From: Phoronis ovalis
Lineage: Eukaryota > Phoronida > Phoronidae
Reading direction: 5' to 3'
Assembly: GCA_028565635.1 (NCBI GenBank)
Contig: JAOXYB010030731.1
Span: forward strand, 1-30,682
Length of the DNA stretch: 30,682 bases
Notes under the pieces: model-generated
Database searches by the model: none
The model's input: only the letters and a program-made list of their open reading frames with translations
What the model was told of the DNA's origin: nothing
Shown here: positions 13,814-30,682 of the stretch, piece after piece
Numbering within the stretch: position 1 is the first letter of the stretch
Layout of the letters: each line of letters begins with the position of its first letter
Translations under genes and position numbers: made by a program

Positions 13814-13889
13814 AATAAATTGCTTTATGTTTTTATGTTCTTAGTTTTTTACTGTTTCAAATAACAAACACAAATTGAATGATAATAAA
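13814..13889 (+). promoter_or_regulatory. Candidate tektin polyadenylation signals
   Basis: Canonical AATAAA hexamers lie at 13814-13819 and 13884-13889, about 700-780 bases after the tektin stop. Either could end the transcript and would give a 3' untranslated region of about 0.7-0.8 kb. In AT-rich DNA such hexamers are common by chance, so this is only a candidate. Mirror: 16794-16869. Confidence 0.3.
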
Positions 13890-14600
13890 ACTGAAACACG
13901 CAAAACTGTCATAACAAAAGTGGATTCTATATCGCAGAGAATTAAGTGCCATTTTATGAATTGGTAATTTTTCATATTTACTAAAAGATAAATATTTTCA
14001 CTCTATTTAAAAGATGACACAACTAGCTTCGACTGAAAACAAATATTATTGCCGACCCCACGGTGTGTAATATAGACCGCTGTGAAATGCCTATCAAGAA
14101 GTCTTTGTACCCTGGTAGATTGGAAAACCACTTTAACATTTGTTACAAGATGTCTATAGCCCGCACTTAGAACGTGAATACGTTTTCGTCTTTTCCTTGA
14201 AAAGGTAACAACTCAACAAAATCCTACAGACCCTGGATCGAATCCTCGACATTGACTCTGCTGGCGCTGGGCACTTACTCTTTTGTTATACCGGGATTCT
14301 CCCTTATATATACCGTTTACCCGACCGTTTATAGTTTTTGTAAAGCCCGGGCCCTCTGTAGACCCGTATTGACCTGTTTATCTGCAATTTGGATATAAAC
14401 TGGATTTTTGGCTTCTTAAACAATTTTTCATTTTTTTTGTGAAAAAGGTAAACCAGAAAAAAAAACGGCGCATAAAGGTATTTGATAATGCACAAATTAA
14501 TTTTTTTAATTTAGCAAATTTGGATAATAAAAAATATTATTTGACTACAGTAGTGCCTAATTGTTTTTGTGTTAAAAGCAGGCTAGCGACATGTGTCGCG

Positions 14601-14644
14601 ATGTTTCTTAGGTATAAATTACCATAGCCAACCTAAGAACACAT
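14601..14644. repeat. Imperfect hairpin in the tektin 3' flank
   Basis: ATGTTTCTTAGGT pairs with ACCTAAGAACACAT across an 17-base loop with one bulged base. Next to it a second small hairpin, GCGACA-TG-TGTCGC, lies at 14585-14598. Together they may mark the end of an old inverted-repeat element, but I cannot find its other end. Mirror: 16039-16082. Confidence 0.45.
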
Positions 14645-15318
14645 CCTTTTGCCGTTTCTGAATAGGTAATGCGTAGTATCTGTGACGAGTAATACAGAAA
14701 TATTAATCTGTCCCCTCATGTTCGTCTAATAGCAGAAAGTTTTAATTTAAAATGAGCTGCATCAGAAACGACAAGCAATGCGCGCCACTTGATAACTTAA
14801 AACACAATACTGCATATAGTCATTGGCGGTTTTCGGGTGGCTCACTCGAACCCATCGACCGACAAAAAACTAATTCGTATAGCAAAAATTATAACACAAC
14901 ATTAAAAATAGCATAATATATTGCAATTTTCATAAAAGTCAAACACACAATTTAAAATCCTGGGACTTCTCGTGTATCCAATTGCCCAGCTGAAACAAGT
15001 ACAGGCAACGGTACATGAGATAAAGATCTATAAGATTTCAAGAGATAACAGAATGATCTTTATTCTTTATAAGAACACCAGTAAACATTGGATTGTGTGT
15101 AAAAAAAAAACAGTAAAAGAGTTATCCCTTTGTCTAGAAACAAGAAATGGCAACTAAGGTACTGTATTTTCTATAATATAGGAATAACGTGTCACTGCTA
15201 TTATTGAGGCGTCGTCCTTGGCGATTTAAAGGAATGGCAAGTATTAATGTTGTCCTCTATCTGCTACAAAGATACCGGCGTGTTCCCAGTACAAGAAAGG
15301 TTCAGAACACGGTCCCTT

Positions 15319-15322
<4 letters not shown>

Positions 15323-15360
<38 letters not shown>
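15323..15360. repeat. (AT)19 microsatellite at the palindrome centre
   Basis: Nineteen AT units are bounded on the left by ccttgcgc and on the right by gcgcaagg, so the run and its borders are self-complementary. The symmetry point lies between 15341 and 15342 in the middle of the run. An AT run is its own reverse complement, so it can form a hairpin tip in DNA, and it also lets an assembler step from one strand to the other. The true length of the run is unknown if the centre is artificial. Confidence 0.97.
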
Positions 15361-15364
<4 letters not shown>

Positions 15365-17571
15365 AAGGGACCGTGTTCTGAACCTTTCTTGTACTGGGAA
15401 CACGCCGGTATCTTTGTAGCAGATAGAGGACAACATTAATACTTGCCATTCCTTTAAATCGCCAAGGACGACGCCTCAATAATAGCAGTGACACGTTATT
15501 CCTATATTATAGAAAATACAGTACCTTAGTTGCCATTTCTTGTTTCTAGACAAAGGGATAACTCTTTTACTGTTTTTTTTTTACACACAATCCAATGTTT
15601 ACTGGTGTTCTTATAAAGAATAAAGATCATTCTGTTATCTCTTGAAATCTTATAGATCTTTATCTCATGTACCGTTGCCTGTACTTGTTTCAGCTGGGCA
15701 ATTGGATACACGAGAAGTCCCAGGATTTTAAATTGTGTGTTTGACTTTTATGAAAATTGCAATATATTATGCTATTTTTAATGTTGTGTTATAATTTTTG
15801 CTATACGAATTAGTTTTTTGTCGGTCGATGGGTTCGAGTGAGCCACCCGAAAACCGCCAATGACTATATGCAGTATTGTGTTTTAAGTTATCAAGTGGCG
15901 CGCATTGCTTGTCGTTTCTGATGCAGCTCATTTTAAATTAAAACTTTCTGCTATTAGACGAACATGAGGGGACAGATTAATATTTCTGTATTACTCGTCA
16001 CAGATACTACGCATTACCTATTCAGAAACGGCAAAAGGATGTGTTCTTAGGTTGGCTATGGTAATTTATACCTAAGAAACATCGCGACACATGTCGCTAG
16101 CCTGCTTTTAACACAAAAACAATTAGGCACTACTGTAGTCAAATAATATTTTTTATTATCCAAATTTGCTAAATTAAAAAAATTAATTTGTGCATTATCA
16201 AATACCTTTATGCGCCGTTTTTTTTTCTGGTTTACCTTTTTCACAAAAAAAATGAAAAATTGTTTAAGAAGCCAAAAATCCAGTTTATATCCAAATTGCA
16301 GATAAACAGGTCAATACGGGTCTACAGAGGGCCCGGGCTTTACAAAAACTATAAACGGTCGGGTAAACGGTATATATAAGGGAGAATCCCGGTATAACAA
16401 AAGAGTAAGTGCCCAGCGCCAGCAGAGTCAATGTCGAGGATTCGATCCAGGGTCTGTAGGATTTTGTTGAGTTGTTACCTTTTCAAGGAAAAGACGAAAA
16501 CGTATTCACGTTCTAAGTGCGGGCTATAGACATCTTGTAACAAATGTTAAAGTGGTTTTCCAATCTACCAGGGTACAAAGACTTCTTGATAGGCATTTCA
16601 CAGCGGTCTATATTACACACCGTGGGGTCGGCAATAATATTTGTTTTCAGTCGAAGCTAGTTGTGTCATCTTTTAAATAGAGTGAAAATATTTATCTTTT
16701 AGTAAATATGAAAAATTACCAATTCATAAAATGGCACTTAATTCTCTGCGATATAGAATCCACTTTTGTTATGACAGTTTTGCGTGTTTCAGTTTTATTA
16801 TCATTCAATTTGTGTTTGTTATTTGAAACAGTAAAAAACTAAGAACATAAAAACATAAAGCAATTTATTTAATAATCGATAAATATCGTAACACGCTTAA
16901 AGATAGATACACCAACATTGAAATACTGGTAGCACACGCCAAATTGAGCAAATAGTGTAGAAAGCCAGTAACTTATTTTTTATGGCGAGTGATTTGAGCA
17001 CTGCTTCTTAAAAATTTAAAGTTGAGTCCGTTACTGGGTTTCAAAAAAGAACGTGTCCACACAAAGTTTGCAAAAGTCTATAATAATTATCTAGGACCTT
17101 TTACTACTTTAAAAGCAGAATACAAAACAGTATTTACATTTTATAGGTACAGAAATTCAGCAGTGAGACAATACTGAATGAATAAACTTTGTGCTTTTTG
17201 CATAGACTTAAACAGAAAAAAGCAGATGATTACATTTTATATACAAATTATGAGCTATTATATCACTTATTCTAACTTATACGGAATATAATTTAAGGTT
17301 TCCGAATAATACTAAATTGTTTTGTTGCAAATGGCCGGGCTTTCCGATCAGCTTTCCGGTCAGCTTCTGATACTGTAGGCCACACATGCTGCCCGACCTT
17401 TCTCCAAAATTCCATAATCAGAAATGCAGCATATTATTTACTGTTTAAAAGTTTTAGACATTCTTTAAAGTCGAAGCGTTTAGATATAATGAGTAACGTA
17501 TTTCAAATAGAAATATGGTTATTTTGCAATGATTTTTAAACTTGAAAATACTAAAATTCTTAATACTTGTA

Positions 17572-21164
<3,593 letters not shown>

Positions 21165-22693
21165 TTTGATTTCTTTTACTGGCAAATCTGAAACAAGAGC
21201 AAAATTCCAGTATAGTAATTATTTGAGCCGTAATCTAAAAACAAAACTTGACAAACGTATCGGAGAAAATTGGATCATCCAAAACGAGTTTAAAATAAAG
21301 AATTGCTTGTTCAATAACCTCTATAAACTTTGTTAAAGTTGTCCGAACCTATTATAAAGTTCACGCTATTGGACTGAGAATTAAATATTTTACAAGAAAC
21401 TCATTATAGTACAAGTATCAATCCAGTGAGAAACTAATAAGGAGATAAATAACTGCTAATTCAATGTTCTAAAACTCCTAATTCATATGCTAGCTTAGTT
21501 AAACAATGTTAAACAACTATAAACATTACACGCATCTCAATAATAGTATAAATTTAAATCCCATATAAAGCTCGACCAAGCTTTAATTTAATCTCCAAGA
21601 TCTTACAAAACGTTTTGTCTCACCTGCTTCAAAACTTATAATGTAATGTTAGAAAACGCGTCTGAAACATAATCTACACGAGGGTTTTGTTTACACCAGT
21701 TAACATCCTTAGATACGAACCTAGGAACACCTGCAATCGATATATAACCGAAGGGCTACACTTCGGCAAATTCCGACGCATGTTAAATTTTTATCAGCGA
21801 TAATGCTTATCTCTGACATTCCTGTTCTAAAGAGATAACCTTTTAGTTAAACCATATTTATTATGATTGTAATTGTGTAGTCGTTACTTTTTGCGAATCA
21901 AGATTTTTAAAAATGCCAGTATCCAAGGGCTCAGAAAAAAGTCAATACAGTTTTAAATTTCATGGCGGTCTAATCGCCATGCAAACTAAACAAAAGCCTC
22001 TTGGTGATGACAATCAATTATAGATTTTTATGATATTTGGTTCTATTTATTAAAACAGGTGCCCGTTTCCCCACCCGTTTCATAAAAACATTATCTAATT
22101 AATTTTAGATCTTTTAACTTAACTTTCTCAAATTTTATCAAAGATAAGTTTAATTTTAATATAAATGTAATTAAACTTATTTGAGTCATTTTCACAGAAA
22201 CAGTTGTGAACGTTTGACGTGTATAGATTATAAATATTTAGAAATATATTAGTTGTCATTTCAAACATTGCAATTATTATTCCTTTGACAAACAGCAACA
22301 CTATTATACCTAAAACTTCATTATCAAATACAAAATGCTCATTGACAATATTGGATCATTTTCTTTATTATTATCTAAATTTGTTTTAAACGCTTTAACT
22401 ATCTTGCAAACATGAAAGTAATGCTAATATTTAATCTATTTTTCACAATAAGTTGAAAGTGGCTAAATAAGGCAGCATTCCCTTGCTTGTATTATTTTGT
22501 TAACTTACGGTATAATATCAAAAGTAACTTCTTTACATTTTTTCAATCTGCAACTCGGGTATATCTGCCGCAAATCCTTTTCAGATCTATACACTACAAC
22601 ATCAAATTTTGCGTCACAGAAACTTTATTTCCCCTAATGCACTAGGGCCAAAGTTAGGAGCTCTTGTCAATTGGAGATGCATTAAGTACAAAA

Positions 22694-25169
22694 ATGGCAG
22701 CAATTCCGGAAAATGCTCCGGAGCGTAAGTATTTTAGTAGTTGAGTAATTGTCGGCGTTTTCTTTTACTCATCTTTTTCATTATGCATTCAATAACATAA
22801 TCAGTCGCTGTTTCAAGGTTATTAATGACATTTCTTTAGAAATATGATATTGGTTCGAACACGAAAGATCGTCTTGTCACTTGCTTATTCTTGTCTATTT
22901 TTAATTTTATTATTTTAATGTTGAGCGTCAATATTGCATAGTCATGCACCTATTTTAGTTCACTTTTTGCTTCTCTGATGTGTGTTTAGTATAAAATCAT
23001 TAAACTAGTCGATCTGGAATTTATGTGCATGATTTTATAATAATTCTGAAGGCAGTCGCAGACAAGTACCAACAACATTAGTCCTAATTTTTTAAATGGC
23101 CGTGGCTAAACGTCCGGTTACCGGACGGCATATCTTGGGGCTAAACATCCGGACATCGAGAAATCTCGCGAGAACATCGTTCTGCCGGACGTTTTACTTA
23201 CTTACTTGTCCGGTCAAATAAGACTTCACTTAATACGTCCCAGGACTTTAATGGTTATTACTGAAAATGTTCAATCCTTATACAATAGTTTGCTCTTTTT
23301 TGAGCCTTATCTTTAAGTCTTTCAGAGGCTGCTTAGGGGGATCATGCACCCAGAGTTTTAATTTTTAGAATGAATTTATTTTATGCTCATATTGCTTTCC
23401 ATCCCTCTTGCAGTGCGGGTTTTAAATAGACTAGTTCTCAGAGACATGTAGCGGGAGGACAGGGAACCAGTCTAGGGTTTTAAATCACGTGTTGGAGATC
23501 TCGAGAGATTTCGCCAATACGGGAAAAGCCGAGTTGATCCGAATTGGATGTCCAGACGTTTAGCCCCAAGATACGCCGTCCGGTAACCGGACGTTTAGCC
23601 ACTCCGTTTTTAAATAGGCCCGATTACTGACGTATTGGTCCTAGTCCTGGCTTCATGACCCTACTACCGTAGGGTCATGGCCCAGATAGTGTTAAAACCA
23701 GTAGAAGTTGACCTAGCTCTTGCAAAACACTCACTGTATGTATCAAGGAATTCAATAAATTCAAACCAAAATTGTTGTCTTGTTTATCTCTGATACTCCT
23801 TATGTTATCTGTCGCTTGAAGCTTGATTAATACACCTCAAGGTGACTTTTAGCCAAATAAAGTCTGCAAGATGGAAATTTCACGTTGGTCTGAGTGGTAA
23901 TGGATGTGTATGCTAAAAGTCACTTTGAGGAGTATTAATCAAGCTTCAACTGGCAGATAACACAAGAAGAATTAAACAAGACAACAATTTTGTTTAAATT
24001 TATTGAATTGTGTGACATACAGTGAGTGTTTTTGCAAGAGGCTAACTTCTACTGGTTTTAACACTATCTGGGCCATGAAGCCAGGACCATATTGATCCTA
24101 ACGCTTTCCTATTAAAAAACTATCGTCTTTCGAATTTAATAAAAACTCACCTGTACGATGAAATTATTGATACAGCAATATTATGTTGGTCTTAGTTCAT
24201 TATTGTCAAGTTAAGAAAGTACAAATCTGCACGTGTAAACAAGCCACATGGTTAAAAATCAGTGAAAAATCAATGAAGAGGCCAATTCATTACAACTGAT
24301 CAAAATGTTATGCCACAAGAAATATTTACATATTTTCACTTGATAATAAAGACCATTGGAGCATTGCTGTATGAGAATTTTATGGTTTTTGTTAATTTCG
24401 AAAAACGATAGTTTTTGAATAGGAAAATGTTAGGACCAATATGTCAGTATTGGGCCTATTAGGACTACCAACAACATGTGAACATATTTTCAGCATTTTT
24501 ATCTACAAATCATTAATCAGTATAAAAAGTATAGTTTAACTGCCTGTGTTTAAATGTTAACTTTGATTTAGGTAACATCTGTCTCGTCAGACAGTTTAAC
24601 AAAAATTTTAGCCTCACAAGTCTATATAGCTCCCTATTTGTCGAATTATATCAAGGCATACAAGCCAGCAGATACTTTCAAGCAATATGTAATACAGTTA
24701 CATTCTGTTAAAGTAACACAGATACTATTACTAACAGGTGTACATAGGAAAAAAAAATTACTGCGCTTTTACTTTAGATTGTCCTGGAACTGAAAGTAAA
24801 GATGCAGGGAAAGCTGATGCATGTCAAGGATGTCCAAACCAGCAGATATGTGCCAGTGCCAAACCCCAAGGACCAGATCCAGGTTTGTATTAGTTGGACA
24901 CCCATATGTTCTATATTAATGTAATAATACTATTTCAAATATGGTTATTACTTAAGTGGATGTTTGAAATTTACCAAAAAAATTAATTTAGTAAATGCTT
25001 CAAACTGTTATTTATTTCTATAATTTTAATTTTAGCTGTGGAAGAAATTCAACAAAGAATGAAAACAGTTAAACACAAAATCTTAGTCTTATCTGGTAAA
25101 GGTGGTGTAGGGAAAACTACATTTTCTGCTCATCTGGCTCATGGTATGGCTAGCGATGAGAACAAACAG
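22694..25169 (+). CDS. NUBP1: NUBP1 5' part, mirror copy in the right arm
   Basis: This is the mirror of the left-arm NUBP1 fragment. The exons are 22694-22724 (codons 1-10 plus one base), 24778-24882 and 25036-25169. The reading frame is continuous across both junctions (CAT at the first, GCT at the second) and yields the four-cysteine motif and the P-loop. As in the left arm, exons for the switch regions and the C-terminal CxxC needed for NUBP1-NUBP2 bridging are absent from 25170-30682. Confidence 0.93.
23079..24467. mobile_element. Outer fold-back transposon, mirror copy
   Basis: This is the mirror of 6216-7604, in NUBP1 intron 1 of the right arm, with the same ends, the same fold-backs and the same 10-bp duplication (CCAACAACAT on this strand at 23069-23078 and 24468-24477). 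Its perfect identity with the left copy, including private substitutions between its own arms, argues that the two are one locus. Confidence 0.83.
23098..23606. mobile_element. Inner MITE-like element, mirror copy
   Basis: This is the mirror of 7077-7585. The inverted ends GTGGCTAAACGTCCGG are at 23099-23154 and 23548-23602, flanked by TTTTTAAAT duplications. Confidence 0.86.
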
Positions 25170-28100
25170 GTAATGAATGATAAAGATGTTTATTTCTCAG
25201 GAAATCTATTTATTCCTTAGATTGCTAAAAAATTTTTCAAATTTGAAGGAATGTCCTAATTAAAATTGACATATTGATAGAACAATCCTGGTAATTTACC
25301 GTAGTGAAATGTTTTATCAGGAAGTGCTTGCTTCATTGAGAAACTAACCATCTTTCTTCAAGGCAAAATATGCGGAACATACATAAAAACTGTTAATTTC
25401 TTTTTTATACTGAGTCTCCCACTGAGCAGATTACTTGGCTGAAGATAATACATATAAACGTAACAGTGACATGTATCATAACATGAAACTAGCCTGGAGC
25501 TATCCCTGACAATAGTTTTCTACCTGAGGTGTAGATTACTGTAAATATTTTTATTTAACCATTCTGTTATAAAATAACAGAATGTATCTTGAAATTGTGG
25601 ATTTAAAAAGCACTATAGTTCATTCGGAATTTGTCATGTAGCATTCGACATGATTACTTGATTGCTTTAAGAGTATAGAAAATAATAACAAAATATGAAA
25701 TGTTAAATTATAGGGGAGTTATTTGCTTTGTTATAAGACAGCTTTCGGCAGGAAAATTGCTTCATCTTGAAGATTTCAGTTATTTTCTGATGTCAAAAGC
25801 CTTGGCTATTTTTGCGTACTTTAATTTTTTAATATTTATGTACACTTTTTGGCAATATTTTCTGTTTTTAACTAACCATGTGTTTTTCCTGCTGTTAGCA
25901 AAAGAACTAGGTACCTGAAATTTAAGTAATTAATTTTGAAACATTATTCATTATTTTCCTTTCATATATATTTTTAGGTTATTATCATGTTGCATAATCA
26001 TTAAAGTAGAAATCTAAAGATTTCATTATATTATAATTCATCATTATTTAATTCCAAACCTGACAAGGAGTATAGATTTATAGTACCTGTTTGTTTTTGT
26101 ACCTGTTTCAGATTTTAGATAACTATCAAAGCCTGTTTTTTTAGAAGCTTACCATGCTAAAAGGAAGCGTTAACTTTGGTATATAACTATAGCGATTTGA
26201 AGACACGTAAATTAAAGTCTTTTCATGCTTAAAGTGACTAACACTCCATACTTATTAATTTTTGTATAATTTATCATTTGCTTAATTTGTTGCTATGCTA
26301 TATTACCATATAACAAAATGTTAATAAAATCTATACATCGGCTGTTATTTAGAAAAGTACTCGAAATCATTGCTCATTAAAATTGTACATTTTAGTAATG
26401 GAAACAGTTCTTGATAATTTTATTTGAAGGACTCTCCCATTTAAACCGATTTCATTTGGATTATGAAAGCTATAATTTCTAGATTACAAGATTTCAAAGT
26501 AGAAAATAAAAATTTTATAGCAAAGAAGTATGCCAAGAAATAGGTTCCTGTCAATTCTTTACTCTAAAGCAAATTTTCTGTAATTGCCAGTTATGTTATC
26601 TCTTTATGACCTCTTTATTTTATCCATATCTCCACTATTAGGTGAATATTAATTGTGATATCTTTCTGATTAGTGGGATGTCATGACACTGTACATCTCA
26701 ACAGCTTTGCAACCTGACTACAAAAGTTTGTATGCTAATAAAATATAACATGAAGCATCATTATTACAGAAGTTATTAAGGCTGAAACTATCGTTCTCTC
26801 TGTATGCGACAGTAATATCTGTTTCGTTTGGAATTTACCTGGTTTAAAAAATATTATTTTATTTTTACCAAAGTTAATGAAGTAACTTTTAATATTTATA
26901 ACAAAACTATTAGCTATTAAATTGCAGATAAACCATATATCAATGCAATCAGTACAGGAAGTGATTTCATACAAGTTTTGTCTGGAAAATTTGACAAAAT
27001 TGACAAGAAGATGACCTGCAATAATTCTGTTAAACAGCTTCAAATTCCCTTTTCCATTTGTTTTCTAAAAACTAAAAAGTTTCTTCAATAACTTACCTGG
27101 TATCTCTAATATCTATTCTGTCTATGACTATATTGGACTGCTGTCTGCTTACATGTGGTTAAGACTGAGGCTATAATATACAACACTAAGTGGCTCCATG
27201 ACAACTATAATATTACCCATAATGCTACAGAGGTTAAACTTAACACACAATAGGATCAAAAGAATTTATTTGGCCTATAAGATTTCTTTTGTATAGAATT
27301 ATTTGAGCAGTGTGAAAGCAAATATTAAATAAATACACTTGTTGTTACTACTGTATCTTAATTGACCACTGAAATCATAGGCTTAAGGTTATTTTCACAA
27401 TTGAGTTTTGTTTGATGTAAAGTTTATAATTAGCCTTGTGGATATTTTGAAAGAAACATTTACTTTCTTAAATGATACTTTATCAAGACACTAATAAAAT
27501 AATGTACTATTGTTGTGTTTATGCTCTCACATTTTAGTCTAAAAGTACCTGTACTTTTTAATACTGTAGGTTCTAGGGACTACTAGCCAACACCAGGATT
27601 GATTGTAATGCTGGGTACTGAGATTATTGGCATGTGATTGACCATTTAGTTGCATAATCATAGCTAATTGTTCTACAATATATTAATAGTCTGTATAGTG
27701 TATTATAAAATGCACCTGGGGGATGCTTATTGAAAATGTTGGTAGGTATGTACAGCCCTAAAAAACCCTACCCTGTGGTAAATAAAGGTCATCAAAAATA
27801 TACCTTATGATAAACCAAAAAACACGAAAAGTATATACACTGTTGTAAATAACTCTCCCGAAATAGATACCCTGTGTAAAATTCACTTGTAAATAAGACA
27901 CCCTGTGATCAGTAAACAAATATTTGACAAATCATGGATCTTAATTCTCCATACTGTCGTAAATGCATTTTCCAAGAAATGTGGTAAATTAGTATTTTTT
28001 GAAAATATACCCTGTAAATATCCTACAACAAAAGTATGCCCTGTGTTGAAGCGTGAAAAACATACCATGTGGTAAATTCGGGAGCTGAAAAATGGGGGTC

Positions 28101-30682
28101 TATTGGGCGGCACATATATCATGTAGTGACTTTGAATGACAGTATCCACCCCCGGGATAATGCATGATTGGTATTTGTACCCATGAAATATTGCTTTGCA
28201 AGCTGGTTGAAGTATCATAACAATAAACAGCCTTTAGTTTCTTCATGTTTATAATTAAATATGATTTGCAGATCTCAACATTTACAACATTTTAAAACAA
28301 TTAACATTGAATGCAACTCCATTCAACATCCTAGATAAATCCATGAAATGCCAATACTTAGTTTCAGTAAGTACTTATGTCATATACTATACCTACATTT
28401 TGATTAATTAGCCATTTCAGGATAATGAAATCAAGCAGTGTTGCTAGCATGTGATTGTCTAATAAATAATTTCACATGGCTGGAGCAGCTGTATCTATGG
28501 TGCTGTAGTGTCAATACCTACTAAACTTGCTTAACATTTACATTACAGGGTGTTGGTGTTTGTTTTCCACACATTTCCTTTTTATTTAGGTCTTTAATGT
28601 CAAAGATTTTATCATTCTAAAGGCCTATATTATGAAGCTCCATAAAACTAGAATGTAATAAACATATCATTTGTATTCATTCATGTATTGTTGCTATAAG
28701 TCTAATATTTACATTATAAAAATGATATTACAAGATTGGAGATTATTATTTATTTTAGCATAAAAGAATAATGATATATAAAATGATGTTCTAATATTTT
28801 TTGCTCACATGTTTTATCTAGTCTACCCACCTTGAAGAAATCACCATATAAATATTGCTTTTCAAGTTTCTTATTTTAATTTTTATATGTTTGCACTGAC
28901 TTTCGTAAAACTTTAAGAAAATAAATTTATATAACTCACGATATTTAAAGTTAAATCTTATAGGTGCCGAATACTTGTAAATATTGAATAGTTTTCTAGA
29001 TCCTAAATAATTACATAATCTTTTTTACAAGTTTTCCACTTTCTGTAAAATTAACCTGTTGTGAGGTAATAATCTGATTTGTGCACAGTATCCAAGTAAG
29101 GTTCAAAGGTTACTATTGCTGGTTTTTATTGGCTGATATCTATAAATGTAGTACACATGTGCTGCATTTAGTTGGCTTTGATTTAAATTATTTTTTTTTC
29201 AATAAAAATGCGCAAATGGCATTAAAAGGCCAGGTATATTATGCATACCTAAGACTGTTTTAGACCTCCTTAATAATGCTATCAGTCCTTCTCTGAGGTT
29301 AATAATTAATAATAAAATTCTGGTGGTTGGTTGCCGTACACATATATAATACAATATACCGTTTATTCTCTGCTCAATTTTCAATGAAAATGTTTTAATA
29401 TTTCTTTGAAAATTAACATATATCTTTCTCATACTCTTCATAAACTGTCATAAAAAAATACATATCATACCTGATGTAGATGTCCAGAAAATGCTAATTA
29501 TAGCAGGCTATACTGTACAAGTTGTGAGTCAAGCTTGTTTGAGAGGAAGTGTCAACACTAAGCCCTAGCATCAGGTTACCAAGGGTTGCCACCAGCCTAT
29601 TATATGTTCTGAATGGGCATGCTCCAATAAGCCAGTAAACTTTATAGATAATATTAATTGACTCTAAAGATTAGTAACTGAATTCTAATATTTATGATGT
29701 TAGACTGAATTGATTGTTTAAAATTTGTGTTTTGTATTTATAAACTTTTAAATTTATTATGAAATATTTTAAAACATATTTGTTAGTTTCTTGTATTTAC
29801 CAAGTTCTATATTTAAGTTTCTGAATATTTAGAATATGGCAAATACAAGCATGATTGTTATTCTGAATAGAATATGCTATGAATTATGTACTAAATGCTA
29901 ACCCCCCAGAGAATAGTTTCTGAACTGGCTATATGCACACTATAGATGAAATGTAAGTTTTTATCTTATACAAGATGCATTTTTGTGATTAAAATTTTAT
30001 AAATTATTGACATTTTCAATGAGCTTCGTTAATAGTTACTATCAGAATATGTAATTCTGCTTTTTAGATAAAGTGTAATTCAACTCCTAGTGTAACATTG
30101 GTAATATATATATACCTCCTGAAACTTCCCAAAAGTTACATGTTGGTATAGAAATTTGATTGACCTGTGTTACTGGGTGATTAGTTTCATTCAACTATAG
30201 TATTCTTAACAATTTGTTCTGCTTTTATAACATACTGCAAATATGTAAAAGGAAACACTTCTACAAAGCATAACATTAAATAGGCTAATTTAATAACATA
30301 TTATTTCATTGTTATTCTGGGTGACCCTACTTTTTATCTATATTTTCTTATTGTGTGTAAGTATATTTAAAATTTATATATTTTTCAAATTTTGGGCAGA
30401 ATATCATCATACCTAAGATAACATACAGGGTGACATAAAACTATGTGAATGATTTTTAATTGAGTTTAAAATTTTAATTACAGTAGAACTCCATGGTATC
30501 TAGGTTAAAACAGCAAGTCTCTGGTAATAAAATGATATTTTAATTTCTGTTAAAACACAACTAGATCTTTTACCTAATATATGTGTACCTAGATTAAAAT
30601 ATTCATATATCTATACTACTAAATCTCGAGTGTCCGTCTGTCTGTCACTCTTTCCACCAAATATCTTCAAAACTATTACATG

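Larger units (their letters stand above)
13112..15322. other. Tektin 3' flank up to the palindrome centre
   Basis: This stretch contains the tektin 3' untranslated region and poly(A) candidates, a tandem 12-base near-duplicate (GCTGACCGGAAA, GCTGATCGGAAA) near 13319-13342, the hairpins near 14585-14644 and several poly(A)/poly(T) tracts. The open frames at 14439-14627, 14972-15157 and 15189-15419 have no recognised motif, and the last runs straight through the AT run and its mirror, so it is not a gene. I see no further gene. Mirror: 15361-17571. Confidence 0.6.

Noticed and set aside
14235-14245. GGATCGAATCC, one base from a tRNA B box, as a possible tRNA gene or tRNA-derived SINE
   Set aside because: No A box at the right distance and no cloverleaf could be drawn round it; a similar GGTTCGAG on the minus strand near 14840 also lacks support.
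15189-15494. Overlapping 76-codon frames on both strands through the centre with an Ile-Tyr repeat
   Set aside because: They are created by the AT run and its mirrored flanks, are identical on both strands by symmetry, and match no family.

Overview
The window is eukaryotic (animal) nuclear DNA, and its main feature is structural. The whole 30,682 bases are one palindrome: bases 15342-30682 are the reverse complement of bases 1-15341 wherever I compared them, including introns, transposons and the extreme ends. Every coordinate x has a mirror at 30683-x. The turning point lies inside a self-complementary (AT)19 run at 15323-15360. A perfect 15.3 kb inverted repeat that fills the sequence exactly, with no spacer and no divergence, is best explained as a fold-back assembly or library artefact (the path turning round in the AT run). 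A very young real palindrome is less likely. The real information content is therefore probably one 15.3 kb arm.

Each arm holds two intron-containing genes arranged head to head. In the left arm a tektin of the tektin-3/tektin-5 group runs rightwards (coding 9519-13111, six coding exons, 507 residues). The 5' part of NUBP1, a cytosolic iron-sulphur cluster assembly ATPase, runs leftwards (coding 7989 down to 5514, three exons, 90 residues, then lost off the arm). The right arm repeats both in mirror image (tektin 21164-17572 minus, NUBP1 22694-25169 plus). About 1.5 kb separates the two start codons and must hold both promoters. From memory, the human genes TEKT5 and NUBP1 are also neighbours on chromosome 16p13 in a head-to-head arrangement, so this may be a very old conserved gene pair.

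NUBP1 intron 1 carries a nested pair of non-autonomous DNA transposons. An outer fold-back element (6216-7604) is flanked by a 10-bp duplication. A 509-bp inner element with long GC-rich inverted ends (7077-7585) has inserted into its right end and made a 9-bp duplication. The remaining sequence (1-5513 and 13112-15322, and mirrors) is AT-rich and non-coding as far as I can tell, with a degenerate minisatellite at about 2600-2920 and a few small hairpins.

Organism: the tektin implies an animal with motile cilia or flagella. Short introns with GT-AG borders, AT-rich DNA and abundant small fold-back elements would suit a mollusc or another lophotrochozoan, but that is inference and no sequence here proves the species. 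There are no bacterial, viral, CRISPR or rRNA features. Functionally, tektin builds the inner wall of ciliary doublet microtubules, and NUBP1 loads Fe-S clusters on cytosolic and nuclear proteins; the family has also been linked to centrosome and cilium control.
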